Below are positions 14,225-22,998 of a DNA stretch of 59,244 nt, in pieces. Every line of letters starts with the position of its first letter. The stretch's first letter is position 1. A program made the translations under genes and the position numbers. The notes under the pieces are model-generated. The model ran no database searches and was not told the DNA's origin. It saw only the letters and a program-made list of their open reading frames with translations. Source of the stretch: Marivita sp. (GTDB taxonomy: Bacteria; Pseudomonadota; Alphaproteobacteria; Rhodobacterales; Rhodobacteraceae); the NCBI RefSeq assembly GCF_017643905.1, contig NZ_JAEPMO010000003.1, positions 1 through 59,244 on the forward strand. Direction: 5' to 3'.

Positions 14225-15720
14225 GTTTCAGCCCCAATCATGTAACGACCAATCTCTTGCGGTGTGGTCTCGGCCGCGTCCAGGGCGGGCGACAGATGCC
14301 CTTTATGAAGCACATGGAGCTTGCTGCAGATCTCGAACAATTCGTCCATTTCCTCGGAAAACACGAGGATCGCGCAGCCCTGATCGCGCATGTCGAGAAG
14401 ACGGCGGCGGATCGCGGTCGCGGCCCCGATGTCGACGCCCCATGTTGGCTGTGACACGAGCATCACATCGGGGTTCAGCATGATTTCGCGCCCGAGGATG
14501 AACTTCTGCAAATTCCCACCCGACATTGCGCCAGCCTCGGCGTCAGGTCCCGGCGTGCGCACGTCAAAGGCTTGGATACATTCTCGTGTAAACGCGCGTT
14601 CAGCGGCCCGCTTGATGAACCCGCGCGACAGCATGTTGCGGCTATGCGCCGTCAGAAGGCTGTTGTCGGCCAAGGACATCTCGGGCACCGCCCCGCGCCC
14701 TAACCGTTCTTCGGGGACAAAGGCAAAGCCCAGCTTGCGCCGCGCCATCGGGCCAAGGTGCCCGACCTTCTTGCCCATGATTTCGATCATGCCGGGTTCA
14801 TGTGCACGGGTTTCGCCCGAGATGAGCGCAGCCAGTTCCTGCTGCCCATTGCCGGAAATGCCCGCGATGCCGATAATCTCACCGCTGCGCAGCTTGAGGT
14901 CGATGCCGTCCAGCGCGGTGCCAAACCTGCTGGCACGCGGATGGCTCAGCGCATTGAGACGCAGCCGTTCCTCCCCCGGCGGGCGTGGTGCTGCATGGGC
15001 GACATTCGGCATCTCGCGCCCGATCATCAGCTGCGCCAGCGACCGCGCATCATGTTCGCGAGGATCGACGCGACCCGTCACCTCCCCACCGCGCAGAACG
15101 CTGGCGGTGTCGCACAGCTCCCGGATCTCATCCAGCTTGTGCGAGATGAACAGGATCGCCATGCCCTCGGCCTGTAACTTGCGCAGGGTCTCAAACAGGC
15201 GGCGCACGCTTTGCGGCGGCAAGACCGAGGTTGGCTCGTCGAGGATCAAAAGCTTGGGGTTGAGCAGCAGACAGCGAATGATCTCGACCCGCTGGCGTTC
15301 GCCTACCGACAGCCGATGCACCATCGCGTGCGGATCGACGGACAGCCCGAACTGGTCGCCCAAACCGGTGATCTTCTGCGCCAATTCGGCCGGTTTGCCG
15401 GGGATCATCAGCGACACGTTCTGCACGACGCTCAACGTCTCGAAGAGCGAGAAATGCTGAAACACCATTCCGATGCCCAGCGCTTGCGCGTCCGATGGTC
15501 GGGCAAGATGAACCTCTTGCCCGTTCCAGTAAATATGGCCCGAATCCGGCTGTTCGACCCCGTAGATGAGCTTCATCAGGGTAGATTTTCCTGCCCCGTT
15601 TTCGCCTAACACGGCATGGATCGACCCCGAATGAACCTCGAGGTCGATATGATGATTGGCCTGAACCGTGCCGTAGCGCTTGGAGACCTTTGAAAGCCTC
15701 AGCAGCGCAGGCTGGCTCAC
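14221..15720 (-). CDS. BMP-type nucleoside ABC transporter, double ATPase
   Basis: A 499-residue ABC ATPase with two nucleotide-binding halves, as in YufO/NupO and sugar importers. The first half has Walker A GENGAGKST, signature LSVGERQRVEI and Walker B LLILDEPTSVL. In the second half the Walker A is degenerate (GISGNGQQEL) and the signature is MSGGNLQKFI, so the site is probably asymmetric. Degeneration of this second site is usual in the family. The GTG start overlaps the stop of the binding-protein gene. Confidence 0.92.
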   Translation of the reverse strand: MSQPALLRLSKVSKRYGTVQANHHIDLEVHSGSIHAVLGENGAGKSTLMKLIYGVEQPDSGHIYWNGQEVHLARPSDAQALGIGMVFQHFSLFETLSVVQNVSLMIPGKPAELAQKITGLGDQFGLSVDPHAMVHRLSVGERQRVEIIRCLLLNPKLLILDEPTSVLPPQSVRRLFETLRKLQAEGMAILFISHKLDEIRELCDTASVLRGGEVTGRVDPREHDARSLAQLMIGREMPNVAHAAPRPPGEERLRLNALSHPRASRFGTALDGIDLKLRSGEIIGIAGISGNGQQELAALISGETRAHEPGMIEIMGKKVGHLGPMARRKLGFAFVPEERLGRGAVPEMSLADNSLLTAHSRNMLSRGFIKRAAERAFTRECIQAFDVRTPGPDAEAGAMSGGNLQKFILGREIMLNPDVMLVSQPTWGVDIGAATAIRRRLLDMRDQGCAILVFSEEMDELFEICSKLHVLHKGHLSPALDAAETTPQEIGRYMIGAET

Positions 15721-16811
15721 GACGGCAGCGGCGTGGTGACGCCAGCCACATGCCAGTCCATGCTGATGATCTCGTCATCCGTCATGGCAACGCCGTCCGC
15801 AACACGCTCCGCACCAGCTTGATCGGTGAGCGGGCCTTTGAAGACGACAAAGTCTCCGGTGGCGATTTCGGCCTGCTTGGCTTCGATCTGCGCAATCATG
15901 TCAGCCGGGATGTCCGGGTTCCAGTCGGCGGTAAAGACCACGTCGTCTTCCATGCCCAGCCAGTAATTCGCTCCGGGGAAATTGCCTGCGACATGACCAT
16001 CGACCAGACGCTTGAAGTGCGGGCCCCAATCGGTGCCGACGACGCCAAGATATTTGCTCGGCGCGTATTTCTTCATCGAGGAGTTGAGGTTGTACGCATA
16101 GACCCCGGCCTCTTCCGCGACGGCGATCACGGACGGTGTGTCCTGCGCGTTCGAGAAGAGGATGTCGACATCCTGCGAAATCAACGCCTTGGCCGCTTCC
16201 TGTTCCGACGCGGGGTCGAACCAGCTGTTCACCCAAACGACGCTCATGGTGATTTCGGGATCGACCGACAGCGCGCCCAGCATGAAGGCGTTGATCGAGG
16301 TGATCAGTTCCGGGATCGCAAACGCGCCAACGCAGCCGATCTTCCTGGTTTTGGTCAGCGATGCGGCCGCCATCCCCATCAGGTACGTGCCCTGCCAGTA
16401 TTTGGCGGTGAAGGGGGCAAAGTTCGGCTCGACCATAAAGCCCGAGGCGTGGATGATCGACACATCGCGGTTGCGCTTGGCGATCTGAATACCGCCGTTC
16501 TGATAGCCGAACGAGCCGAGCAGCAGAACGGTGTTGCCTTCGGACACAAGCCCGTTGGCGATACGGTCCGCATCCGGGCCTTCCATGATGTTTTCAAGCA
16601 CCGTCACTTCAAGCTTGTCGCCATAGGCTTCCTTGACGGTGTTCACACCCTCCATCAGCGTGTGCGACCAGCCCACATCGGCCACAGGCGAGGGCAGCAC
16701 GACGCCCATCTTCAGAACGTCTTGCGCAGAGGCGCGCATCGGCAGCGCAAGTGCGGTTGTGGCGGCAAGCGTGCCTTTCAGAAAACTGCGGCGTTTGAGT
16801 GTATCAGACAT
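15717..16811 (-). CDS. BMP-family ABC transporter substrate-binding protein
   Basis: A 364-residue periplasmic binding protein of the BMP (PnrA/YufN) family, whose members bind purine nucleosides or related bases. The N-terminus has a twin-arginine-like signal (LKRRSFLKG, then a hydrophobic stretch and ASAQ), so export may use Tat. Family features include VGWSHTLMEGVN, NTVLLLGSFGYQNG and HASGFMVEPNFAPF. It overlaps the upstream deaminase gene by 8 bases and the ATPase gene by 4. Its position next to a guanine-deaminase-like enzyme suggests a purine ligand. Confidence 0.9.
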   Translation of the reverse strand: MSDTLKRRSFLKGTLAATTALALPMRASAQDVLKMGVVLPSPVADVGWSHTLMEGVNTVKEAYGDKLEVTVLENIMEGPDADRIANGLVSEGNTVLLLGSFGYQNGGIQIAKRNRDVSIIHASGFMVEPNFAPFTAKYWQGTYLMGMAAASLTKTRKIGCVGAFAIPELITSINAFMLGALSVDPEITMSVVWVNSWFDPASEQEAAKALISQDVDILFSNAQDTPSVIAVAEEAGVYAYNLNSSMKKYAPSKYLGVVGTDWGPHFKRLVDGHVAGNFPGANYWLGMEDDVVFTADWNPDIPADMIAQIEAKQAEIATGDFVVFKGPLTDQAGAERVADGVAMTDDEIISMDWHVAGVTTPLPS

Positions 16812-18201
16812 GGTTATCCCCGTTGGTTGTGTTTGGCAGAATGGTGTGAAGTGTCTCTTCGGCGGCTGCGAACAGCGCGCCTTCGTCGATCCCCGGAAAT
16901 TCGCCTTTGTGCCAGACGATGCGGCCGTTGATCATGGTGAGGTCCGTGGGCGCGCCGACGCCGACCTTCGCCAAAAGGCTGATCGGGTCGTGGCGTGTGC
17001 CGACGAAATCAAGCTTGCGCGTGTCCATGGCGAACAGATCTGCCGCCATGCCGGGGCGCAGCGCGCCGATGTCATTGCGACCCAGAAGCGACGCACCACC
17101 TTCGGTCGCATAGTGCAGGAACCGTCCGGGCACGGGCACGCCATCCTGTCGGGTCGAGGCGACAAGGCATTGCAGCATGTATCCGGAATGGATGCAGTGC
17201 ATCAGGTTGGAATTGTCGTTCGACGCCGCCCCGTCGCAACCGAGCCCGACGCGAACCCCCAGCGCATCCATGGCCGGAACGTCGGTAACTTCGGCCCCGA
17301 CCAGATAGACCGGCTCCGGGCAATGCGAGACACCCGTGCCCGACGCCGCCAGCTTGGCCAGTTCTGAACGGGTCAGTTCCCAGCCATGGGCATAGAACAC
17401 GTCCGGACCGGCAAAGCCGAGTTCAGCGCAGTAATCCACGGTCCGCATCCCGTGGACCTGTTCGATCACCGGGCTTTCGCCCTCGCCAACATGGCTGTGC
17501 AGGATCACGCCCTTGTCGCGGGCCAGCGCCACGGATTGCTCGAATGTCTCGCGGTAGCAGTTGACCGGTTGGCAGGGCGCAACCGCCACTTGCCGCATCG
17601 AAAGCGGAGTGGGATCATGGAACGCGTCGATGGCGCGTTCGCAGGCCGAGATGAATTCATCGGTGGACTCCAGCATTTCGTCCGGGATCGTGCTGCCCTC
17701 GGACTTGGGCAGCGTGTTGCCCCCGCGACCCGCGTGAAACCGCACGCCCAGAAGCTCAGCCGCCTCGAACTGCCGGTCGATGATGTGCGATCCGGCATGC
17801 CGCGGGAAGCAGTACTGGTGGTCAAACGCGGTGGTGCAGCCGTGTTTGATGAGCTCGGCCATGGCGACGACGGAGCTGTGGTAGAAACAGTCCTCTGTCA
17901 GGCGCGAGAAGATCGGATAGATGCGATCAAGCCATTCGATCACTGAATAGCGCGTCCAGTCCAGTTCGGCCCGGTTGCGCACGAAGCATTGGAAGAAATG
18001 GTGATGCGTGTTGACGAGGCCAGGATAGATGAAGTGGCCGGTGGCATCGATGATTTCGGTACCCTCGGGCGCGCGCCGCGTCAGGTCGAGACCAATCGCG
18101 GTGATCGCGCCGTTCTCGCAAAGGATGTCGCAGTGCCGCAGGACCGGATCGCTGGCCGAGGTGACAATCGCCTCGCAGTTCTTGAGAAGGATTGCGGTCA
18201 T
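16804..18201 (-). CDS. 8-oxoguanine/guanine deaminase-like amidohydrolase
   Basis: A 465-residue metal-dependent amidohydrolase of the family that includes 8-oxoguanine deaminase and hydroxydechloroatrazine ethylaminohydrolase. Metal and catalytic motifs are present: VNTHHHFFQ (HxH), HSHVGEGE, FYAHGWEL and GLGCDGAASND. The expected reaction is hydrolytic removal of an exocyclic amino group from a purine or triazine ring in the cytoplasm. The ATG overlaps the stop of the GST-like gene. With a purine-type transporter downstream and an oxygenase upstream, a purine or methylpurine substrate is more likely than a triazine. Confidence 0.85.
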   Translation of the reverse strand: MTAILLKNCEAIVTSASDPVLRHCDILCENGAITAIGLDLTRRAPEGTEIIDATGHFIYPGLVNTHHHFFQCFVRNRAELDWTRYSVIEWLDRIYPIFSRLTEDCFYHSSVVAMAELIKHGCTTAFDHQYCFPRHAGSHIIDRQFEAAELLGVRFHAGRGGNTLPKSEGSTIPDEMLESTDEFISACERAIDAFHDPTPLSMRQVAVAPCQPVNCYRETFEQSVALARDKGVILHSHVGEGESPVIEQVHGMRTVDYCAELGFAGPDVFYAHGWELTRSELAKLAASGTGVSHCPEPVYLVGAEVTDVPAMDALGVRVGLGCDGAASNDNSNLMHCIHSGYMLQCLVASTRQDGVPVPGRFLHYATEGGASLLGRNDIGALRPGMAADLFAMDTRKLDFVGTRHDPISLLAKVGVGAPTDLTMINGRIVWHKGEFPGIDEGALFAAAEETLHTILPNTTNGDNHV

Positions 18202-18812
18202 GCCGGGTGCGCCAGTTCATGCAAACGGTGGATGCCAGGCATTTCGATGAACCCCGGCAGGGATCGGATGGCGCGCATCCAAAGGCGTATGGATGGATAC
18301 GGATCGAGAGTCACACCTCCATCCGGGGCGAGCGCGGTGTTCGGGAAACAAGCAATGTCCGCGATGGTTGGATTGGAACCGGTGAGGAAGATCAAGCCAT
18401 CAAAGCGTTGTTCCGTCAGGTGTGCCTCAAGCTTGCGCAGCGCGGAGACACCCGCCGCGCGGGCTTTGTCGATATCAGCTTCGTATCCAATCACGTCATG
18501 CAGACGGGCAAGACCAAGGCTGTCGTTGAGGTCAGACGCGAAGGCCAACCAGCGGTCATCATCGGTATTCTGCCATTCCGGATGATCCGCTGTCAGGCGC
18601 CTCAGGATATCGGCGCTGTCGGTCAGAACCGTGTCGCGGTCTTGCAGGATCGGCAGCGTACCCTTCGGGTTCAACGCCAGCATCTCTGGCGACTTGTGTT
18701 CGCGGCCCGGGTGAAAGTTCACCGCCCGTAGTGTTAGCGGCGTGCCGAGCAGCGCCGCCATCAGACGGACCTTGTAGCAACTGGCGCTCAGGACGTAGTC
18801 ATAAAGGATCAT
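18198..18812 (-). CDS. Glutathione S-transferase-like protein
   Basis: A 204-residue GST-fold protein: N-terminal thioredoxin-like domain with SASCYKVRL and the cis-Pro loop GTLPIL, then the helical domain with PTIADIACFP. I chose ATG 18812 because it overlaps the stop of the oxygenase gene and begins the GST fold directly. In the caffeine-degrading NdmCDE complex a GST-like protein (NdmE) has a structural role beside a Rieske-less oxygenase. The same neighbours here suggest a similar structural role, though an ordinary GST or isomerase activity cannot be excluded. Confidence 0.82.
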   Translation of the reverse strand: MILYDYVLSASCYKVRLMAALLGTPLTLRAVNFHPGREHKSPEMLALNPKGTLPILQDRDTVLTDSADILRRLTADHPEWQNTDDDRWLAFASDLNDSLGLARLHDVIGYEADIDKARAAGVSALRKLEAHLTEQRFDGLIFLTGSNPTIADIACFPNTALAPDGGVTLDPYPSIRLWMRAIRSLPGFIEMPGIHRLHELAHPA

Positions 18813-19645
18813 GCAGCCACCAACTGTGCGCCGTAGGTGTAGCCGATTTTCTTGAGCCAACGGCGATAGGCGACCGAGGTCATGTCAGCCTGTGTCGGCA
18901 CCTCCATCCCCGGATCGAGCGGCAGTTTACGGGGCAGCTGGTTCTCCAGGATCGACCTGTCCTGCATGAAGATCAATTGCTGGAAGCTGACCATCTCGGA
19001 CATGGTGGACTCGTCGTCATAAAGCGCCATCCACGGCCACACCTCGCACCATTCTTCGGTCAGAGGTTGGACAAAGAGCGTGATGACATCCCATTCGCCT
19101 GGACGCGGTGGGCAGGTTTTGTAAAGCACCGAACAGGTCGGTGCGGGCACGCGGTACATGTATTCCGTGGTGATCCCGCCCGCAGCGGATTTTGCGGCCT
19201 GCGGTTGGTAGAACTTCACCTTGGTTGCCCAGACCTCGTCCACCTCTTCGCGGATCTTCACGTCGTAGCGATCCACTTCCGTGTGTGGCTCGGCGCCCAG
19301 AATGTCGGTGTGCACAAACGGGAAATGCGCGATGTCGAGGAAGTTCTCGACCGCCCGGAGCGGCGAGCATTTGACCTTGACCGATCCCACATCCACCAAA
19401 CGGCGTCCGGGGCTGTCGGCCTCGGGGATGGTGAAGAGGTCACGATTGGGTTGGCCTGGGCTTGTCCAGAGATGGCCGAACCGTTCCACCGTGGGTAGCT
19501 CAGCCCCGGACGCGTCGAGAACCCAGCAGGTGCCATCTTCGCGTCCCAAAGAGATTTTTTTACCAAGCAGTAAAGTTTCGCGCGGCGCGTCGATGCCCGA
19601 AATCATCGCGACGGGATACCAGTGATTGTCGATGGCCGCGTTCAT
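18809..19645 (-). CDS. Aromatic-ring oxygenase catalytic subunit lacking the Rieske centre
   Basis: A 278-residue protein that corresponds to the C-terminal catalytic domain of Rieske non-haem iron oxygenases. The iron site motif is clear: N101-F-L-D104-x2-H107-x4-H112, with the third ligand probably Asp229 in FMQDRSILENQ. The Rieske Cys-His pairs that normally precede this domain are absent. They are found in the protein encoded immediately upstream, whose stop overlaps this ATG. This split resembles NdmC, which uses a Rieske cluster in a partner protein. The likely reaction is oxidative N-demethylation or hydroxylation of an N-heterocycle. No dedicated reductase gene is visible nearby. Confidence 0.85.
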   Translation of the reverse strand: MNAAIDNHWYPVAMISGIDAPRETLLLGKKISLGREDGTCWVLDASGAELPTVERFGHLWTSPGQPNRDLFTIPEADSPGRRLVDVGSVKVKCSPLRAVENFLDIAHFPFVHTDILGAEPHTEVDRYDVKIREEVDEVWATKVKFYQPQAAKSAAGGITTEYMYRVPAPTCSVLYKTCPPRPGEWDVITLFVQPLTEEWCEVWPWMALYDDESTMSEMVSFQQLIFMQDRSILENQLPRKLPLDPGMEVPTQADMTSVAYRRWLKKIGYTYGAQLVAA

Positions 19646-20244
19646 GACGGCACCCCTTCCAGAGTTGCGCGCAGGTCTTCGAGCCAGCGCGACACGACCT
19701 TGCGATCTGCGTCGGGCGCGGCAAGCGCGTGAACCATACAGGTGCGATCCGTACACGGCTGCACGGCAAGCAACGCTTCATGGTCGGAGACAACGGCAAT
19801 TGTTGTAAAGCTATGGGCCCCGAAATGCGCGGCAAGGTCGGGTGCCGAGAGGCTGATCTGCAGGGAGCGGATCGGCACCCGACCGCCAAGCACTGGCAGC
19901 GGCATGTCGGTTCCCGCCAAAGACACCCAGATCACCCCACCCGCTTCGGCACAGGCATAGGTGGGCACACAGATCGTGTCTGGCGGTGTCAGCTTGGGAT
20001 GCGCTGGGATGTACTCGCAGGACCCGGCCTCGTTGTATTGCCAGCCGTGATAGATACAGGCAAGCGTGTCGCCCCGCACAAACCCGTGCGACAGGCGCAT
20101 GCCCCGATGCGGACAACGGTCGGACCATGCGTGATAACGGCCCGAGGGCGTACACCAGAGCGCAAGTTCAGTGTCGCTGATGCGGCTGGGGATGACCATG
20201 CCCGGAGGGACATCCTCCTTCAAACCTACAGCAACCCAGTCCAT
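19642..20244 (-). CDS. Rieske [2Fe-2S] protein, partner of the split oxygenase
   Basis: A 200-residue protein with one Rieske domain: C44-P-H46 in DRCPHRGMR and C63-I-Y-H66 in CIYHGWQY, the ligands of a [2Fe-2S] cluster. The remaining ~90 residues (about 110-200) form a second region that I do not recognise (around FTTIAVVSDHEALLA). It is the first gene of the eight-gene overlapping operon, and GGAGAG precedes its ATG. It should pass electrons to the catalytic subunit encoded next. Confidence 0.87.
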   Translation of the reverse strand: MDWVAVGLKEDVPPGMVIPSRISDTELALWCTPSGRYHAWSDRCPHRGMRLSHGFVRGDTLACIYHGWQYNEAGSCEYIPAHPKLTPPDTICVPTYACAEAGGVIWVSLAGTDMPLPVLGGRVPIRSLQISLSAPDLAAHFGAHSFTTIAVVSDHEALLAVQPCTDRTCMVHALAAPDADRKVVSRWLEDLRATLEGVPS

Positions 20245-20382
20245 ATTCTCTCCGCCGAATTCGGGCCGAGTAAGACAGACCAGAATTCCACGATCAATAC
20301 GGCGGCGTCACAGCACCGGTCGAAAACGGAAAAAACTGCCCGATTATTGCACTTGTCGATGAAATTGTGATCGCAACTTACT

Positions 20383-20634
20383 TCAGGCGCACGTGTCGGT
20401 TGTGAGGGTCACCGTATCAACCAGCACGCTTTCGGGTCCAAGACTCACTCCAAGTGCCAGCGCTTGCAGCATTTCTTCTGCGCCACTTGCCGTGACTTCA
20501 AGTCCTGCCGGCACCTGTTCCGTCGTGACCCGGACCAGACCCAACTTTCGGGCATGGCGGGCAATCCACCGGGGAAAATCCGCGCTGTGCACGTCGCCGG
20601 TCAACAGAATGCGCGCGTTGGTTTGGACAGACAT
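20383..20634 (-). CDS. Acylphosphatase-like small protein, catalytic residues missing
   Basis: An 83-residue protein whose pattern fits the acylphosphatase fold: RILLTGDVHSADF aligns with the usual GRVQGVGFR loop, followed by a helix (ARHARKLGL) and EVTASGAEEML. The catalytic Arg of GVGFR is replaced by Pro and the WVRN Asn is not seen, so it is probably not an active acylphosphatase. It starts 21 bases after the formamidase gene, with GAGG before the ATG, and so belongs to the formamidase/M20 transcript. It may be a small partner or regulatory domain. Confidence 0.55.
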   Translation of the reverse strand: MSVQTNARILLTGDVHSADFPRWIARHARKLGLVRVTTEQVPAGLEVTASGAEEMLQALALGVSLGPESVLVDTVTLTTDTCA

Positions 20635-20655
20635 GCAGTGTGCCTCGATCAGGGT

Positions 20656-21582
20656 TCAGTCAATATGGGATTTCGCCATCATCATGTGCACACCCTTTTC
20701 GCGGTTCACCGTCTGCGTGATCCGCAGATCCCCTGCCAAAGAACACAGCATATAAGCCTCGGCCCGGCTGATTCCGGCACGTTTCGACACCACATCGATC
20801 ATGCGCCGCAACGCGATCTCGACACAAACATCCAGATCGGGATGCATCCCCATGGTGATGACATGCGTGGGCGTCTCGGCTTCGGGATAGGTGATGTCCA
20901 GATCGCGGCGCACGGTCAGGCGGAACCGCCCCTGCAGCGCGGTCTCGATCGCGGTCACGCAGACTTCGCCATCACCCTGCGCGCCATGTCCATCGCCGCA
21001 GGAGAACAGCGCGCCTTCTGTATGGATCGGCAGGTAAAGTGTGGTGCCCGCCACCAGTTCCTTGTTGTCGAGATTGCCGCCATGGGCACGCGGTTCGATG
21101 GTCGAGATGCGCCCCCAAGCCCGAGGCGGAGCAACGGCCATCACCCCAAAGAACGGCGCAAGGGGCAGCTGTAACCCCCAAGGCATGGTGGCTTCATTCT
21201 TGTCCCGATCCAGTGGGATGATGACCTTGCGGGTTTCGTCGAAATCTTGCGGCAATGTGCCTACCAATGGGCGGATGACGTTGTAGCCCCAGTCCTGCCG
21301 AAACCCAACATCAAGAATATCGACCTGAAGCACATCGCCGGGCATCGCGCCATCGACCGCCACTGGCCCTGTCAGGATGTGACCGGGCACCTTGGGGATG
21401 CCGGTTTCGTGAATCGCCAGAAGCTCGGGCGGGATGTGGAACCCGCTCTTTGGCAAGACATCTGGTCCGCCGGAGACGGAATTCATCGTCACCTCGGCCC
21501 CGCTGGCAACAGTCGCGACTGCATCAAGTGTCGCGTCGAAATAGCCCCAGTGGCATGTCTTGGGTCCAGCCTCGATGATCAT
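20656..21582 (-). CDS. Acetamidase/formamidase family protein
   Basis: A 308-residue protein of the FmdA/AmdA family, which hydrolyses formamide or short amides to ammonia and the acid. Typical features are IETGIPKVPGHILTGPV-like sequence (HETGIPKVPGHILTGP here), the GDVLQVDILDV segment and CGDGHGAQGDGEV. Its ATG overlaps the TGA of the M20 hydrolase gene. An amide hydrolase beside purine uptake and ring-modifying genes fits use of N-heterocycles as a nitrogen source. Confidence 0.87.
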   Translation of the reverse strand: MIIEAGPKTCHWGYFDATLDAVATVASGAEVTMNSVSGGPDVLPKSGFHIPPELLAIHETGIPKVPGHILTGPVAVDGAMPGDVLQVDILDVGFRQDWGYNVIRPLVGTLPQDFDETRKVIIPLDRDKNEATMPWGLQLPLAPFFGVMAVAPPRAWGRISTIEPRAHGGNLDNKELVAGTTLYLPIHTEGALFSCGDGHGAQGDGEVCVTAIETALQGRFRLTVRRDLDITYPEAETPTHVITMGMHPDLDVCVEIALRRMIDVVSKRAGISRAEAYMLCSLAGDLRITQTVNREKGVHMMMAKSHID

Positions 21583-22745
21583 GCGAGAAGCCTCTGTTCA
21601 GCCAATGTCACCCAGTAGGAGCACCCCGTCGGGATGACCTCGTCGTTGAAGTCATATTCAGGGTGATGCAGGCCCGGCCCCGGCCCGATCCCAAGCTGGA
21701 TATAGGCACCGGGACAGGCTTGCAGCATGTAAGCGAAATCCTCGCCCCCAGTGGTGCGCGGCGCGTCCGGGATACAAGTCCCTGCCACGCCTTCCGCGGC
21801 GCGGATACAATGTTCGGTTTCCACGTCATGATTGACCATGACCGGATAAGGCTCTTCGTCAAATCCCAACTCGGCGGTGGCGCCGTAACTTTGTGCAGTC
21901 AGTTCCGCGATGGCCCTGATCCGTTCGAGCGTCTTGGCCCGCACATCCATGTCAAAGCTGCGGACTGTGCCACGCAGGACCGCGTGTTCCGGGATCACGT
22001 TGAACGCCTCGGATTCCGTGCGGAACGAGGTGACCGAGACCACGACCGCCTGCTGAGGATCGGTGTTGCGCGACACCACGGATTGCAAAGCCATTACTAT
22101 GGCGGATGCGGCAAGTGTCGTGTCCACCGTGTTGTTGGGACGAGCGGCATGTCCACCCTTGCCGCGCACATTGATGTGGAAGCTGTCGACCGCAGCGTAG
22201 AACGCGCCGGGGCGGATTGCGAAGGTGCCCAGCGGCAGGAGCGGTGAATTGTGCAACCCGTAGATTTCCGAAATCCCGAACTTTTCGATCAACCCGTCCT
22301 GCACCATTGCCTCGGCTCCGGCCCCGCCCTCTTCGGCGGGCTGGAACACGACGGCGACTGTACCGTCGAAATTGCGGGTCTCGGCCAGATACTGCGCTGC
22401 CCCGAGCAGCATCGCGGTGTGCCCGTCATGGCCGCAGGCGTGCATCTTGCCCGGAGTTTTCGATGCATGCGCTGCCCCTGTCGCCTCGAAGATCGGCAGT
22501 GCATCCATATCAGCCCGAAGGGCGATGGTCTTGCCCGACCGGTTTGTCTTGCCCTGTATCAGCGCCACCACACCGGTGCGCCCGATACCTTCCACCACGC
22601 TGTCACATCCGAACGCGCGCAGCTTGTCCGCAACGATCCCGGCGGTGCGCGGAAGGTCATACTGCAGTTCGGGATGCTCGTGCAAATCCCGGCGCCATGC
22701 GGTGATCTCGGGGTGCAATTCGGCAAAACGATTGCGGATGGGCAT
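21579..22745 (-). CDS. M20 family amidohydrolase (hippurate hydrolase-like)
   Basis: A 388-residue zinc-dependent M20D amidohydrolase. Visible motifs are ALRADMDALPI, HACGHDGHTAMLLG and FQPAEEGGAGAEAM, which include the metal ligands and the catalytic Glu. Family members cleave N-acyl or N-carbamoyl amino acids such as hippurate. It is the first gene of the three-gene set M20, formamidase, acylphosphatase-like, and has a 4-base overlap with the formamidase gene. The true substrate is unknown; the context suggests an amide product of N-heterocycle breakdown. Confidence 0.88.
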   Translation of the reverse strand: MPIRNRFAELHPEITAWRRDLHEHPELQYDLPRTAGIVADKLRAFGCDSVVEGIGRTGVVALIQGKTNRSGKTIALRADMDALPIFEATGAAHASKTPGKMHACGHDGHTAMLLGAAQYLAETRNFDGTVAVVFQPAEEGGAGAEAMVQDGLIEKFGISEIYGLHNSPLLPLGTFAIRPGAFYAAVDSFHINVRGKGGHAARPNNTVDTTLAASAIVMALQSVVSRNTDPQQAVVVSVTSFRTESEAFNVIPEHAVLRGTVRSFDMDVRAKTLERIRAIAELTAQSYGATAELGFDEEPYPVMVNHDVETEHCIRAAEGVAGTCIPDAPRTTGGEDFAYMLQACPGAYIQLGIGPGPGLHHPEYDFNDEVIPTGCSYWVTLAEQRLLA

Positions 22746-22826
22746 GGTATCTCCCGTGTCTGATTTGGGTGGATGCCTGCATCAGACCCGATAAGTGAGG
22801 GAGTGGCAAACGGGAAACTTGACGAA

Positions 22827-22911
22827 TGGTGCGGGCGGTGGGACTCGAACCCACACGGCGCAAGGCCTTCGGATTTTAAGTCCGATATGTCTACCATTCC
22901 ATCACGCCCGC
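22827..22911 (-). tRNA. tRNA-Leu(UAA)
   Basis: The minus strand folds as a class II tRNA. GCGGGCG pairs with CGCCCGC in the acceptor stem. The anticodon stem UCGGA/UCCGA holds the loop CUUAAAA with anticodon UAA. A variable arm and a T arm with GGTTCGAGTCC follow. The CCA end is encoded in the DNA. It is on the same strand as, and 81 bases upstream of, the M20 amidohydrolase gene. Confidence 0.95.
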
Positions 22912-22998
22912 AACGCGTTATCCCTAGCCGGGGACAAGGGCGAAAACAATGGTTTGGATTGCCGATTTCCGGCAAATGCGCAGCGCTTCAGCGCAGGA

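Noticed and set aside
18809-19645. A truncated, broken Rieske oxygenase
   Set aside because: The missing Rieske domain is encoded intact by the preceding gene with an ATGA overlap, so the split is organised rather than decayed.
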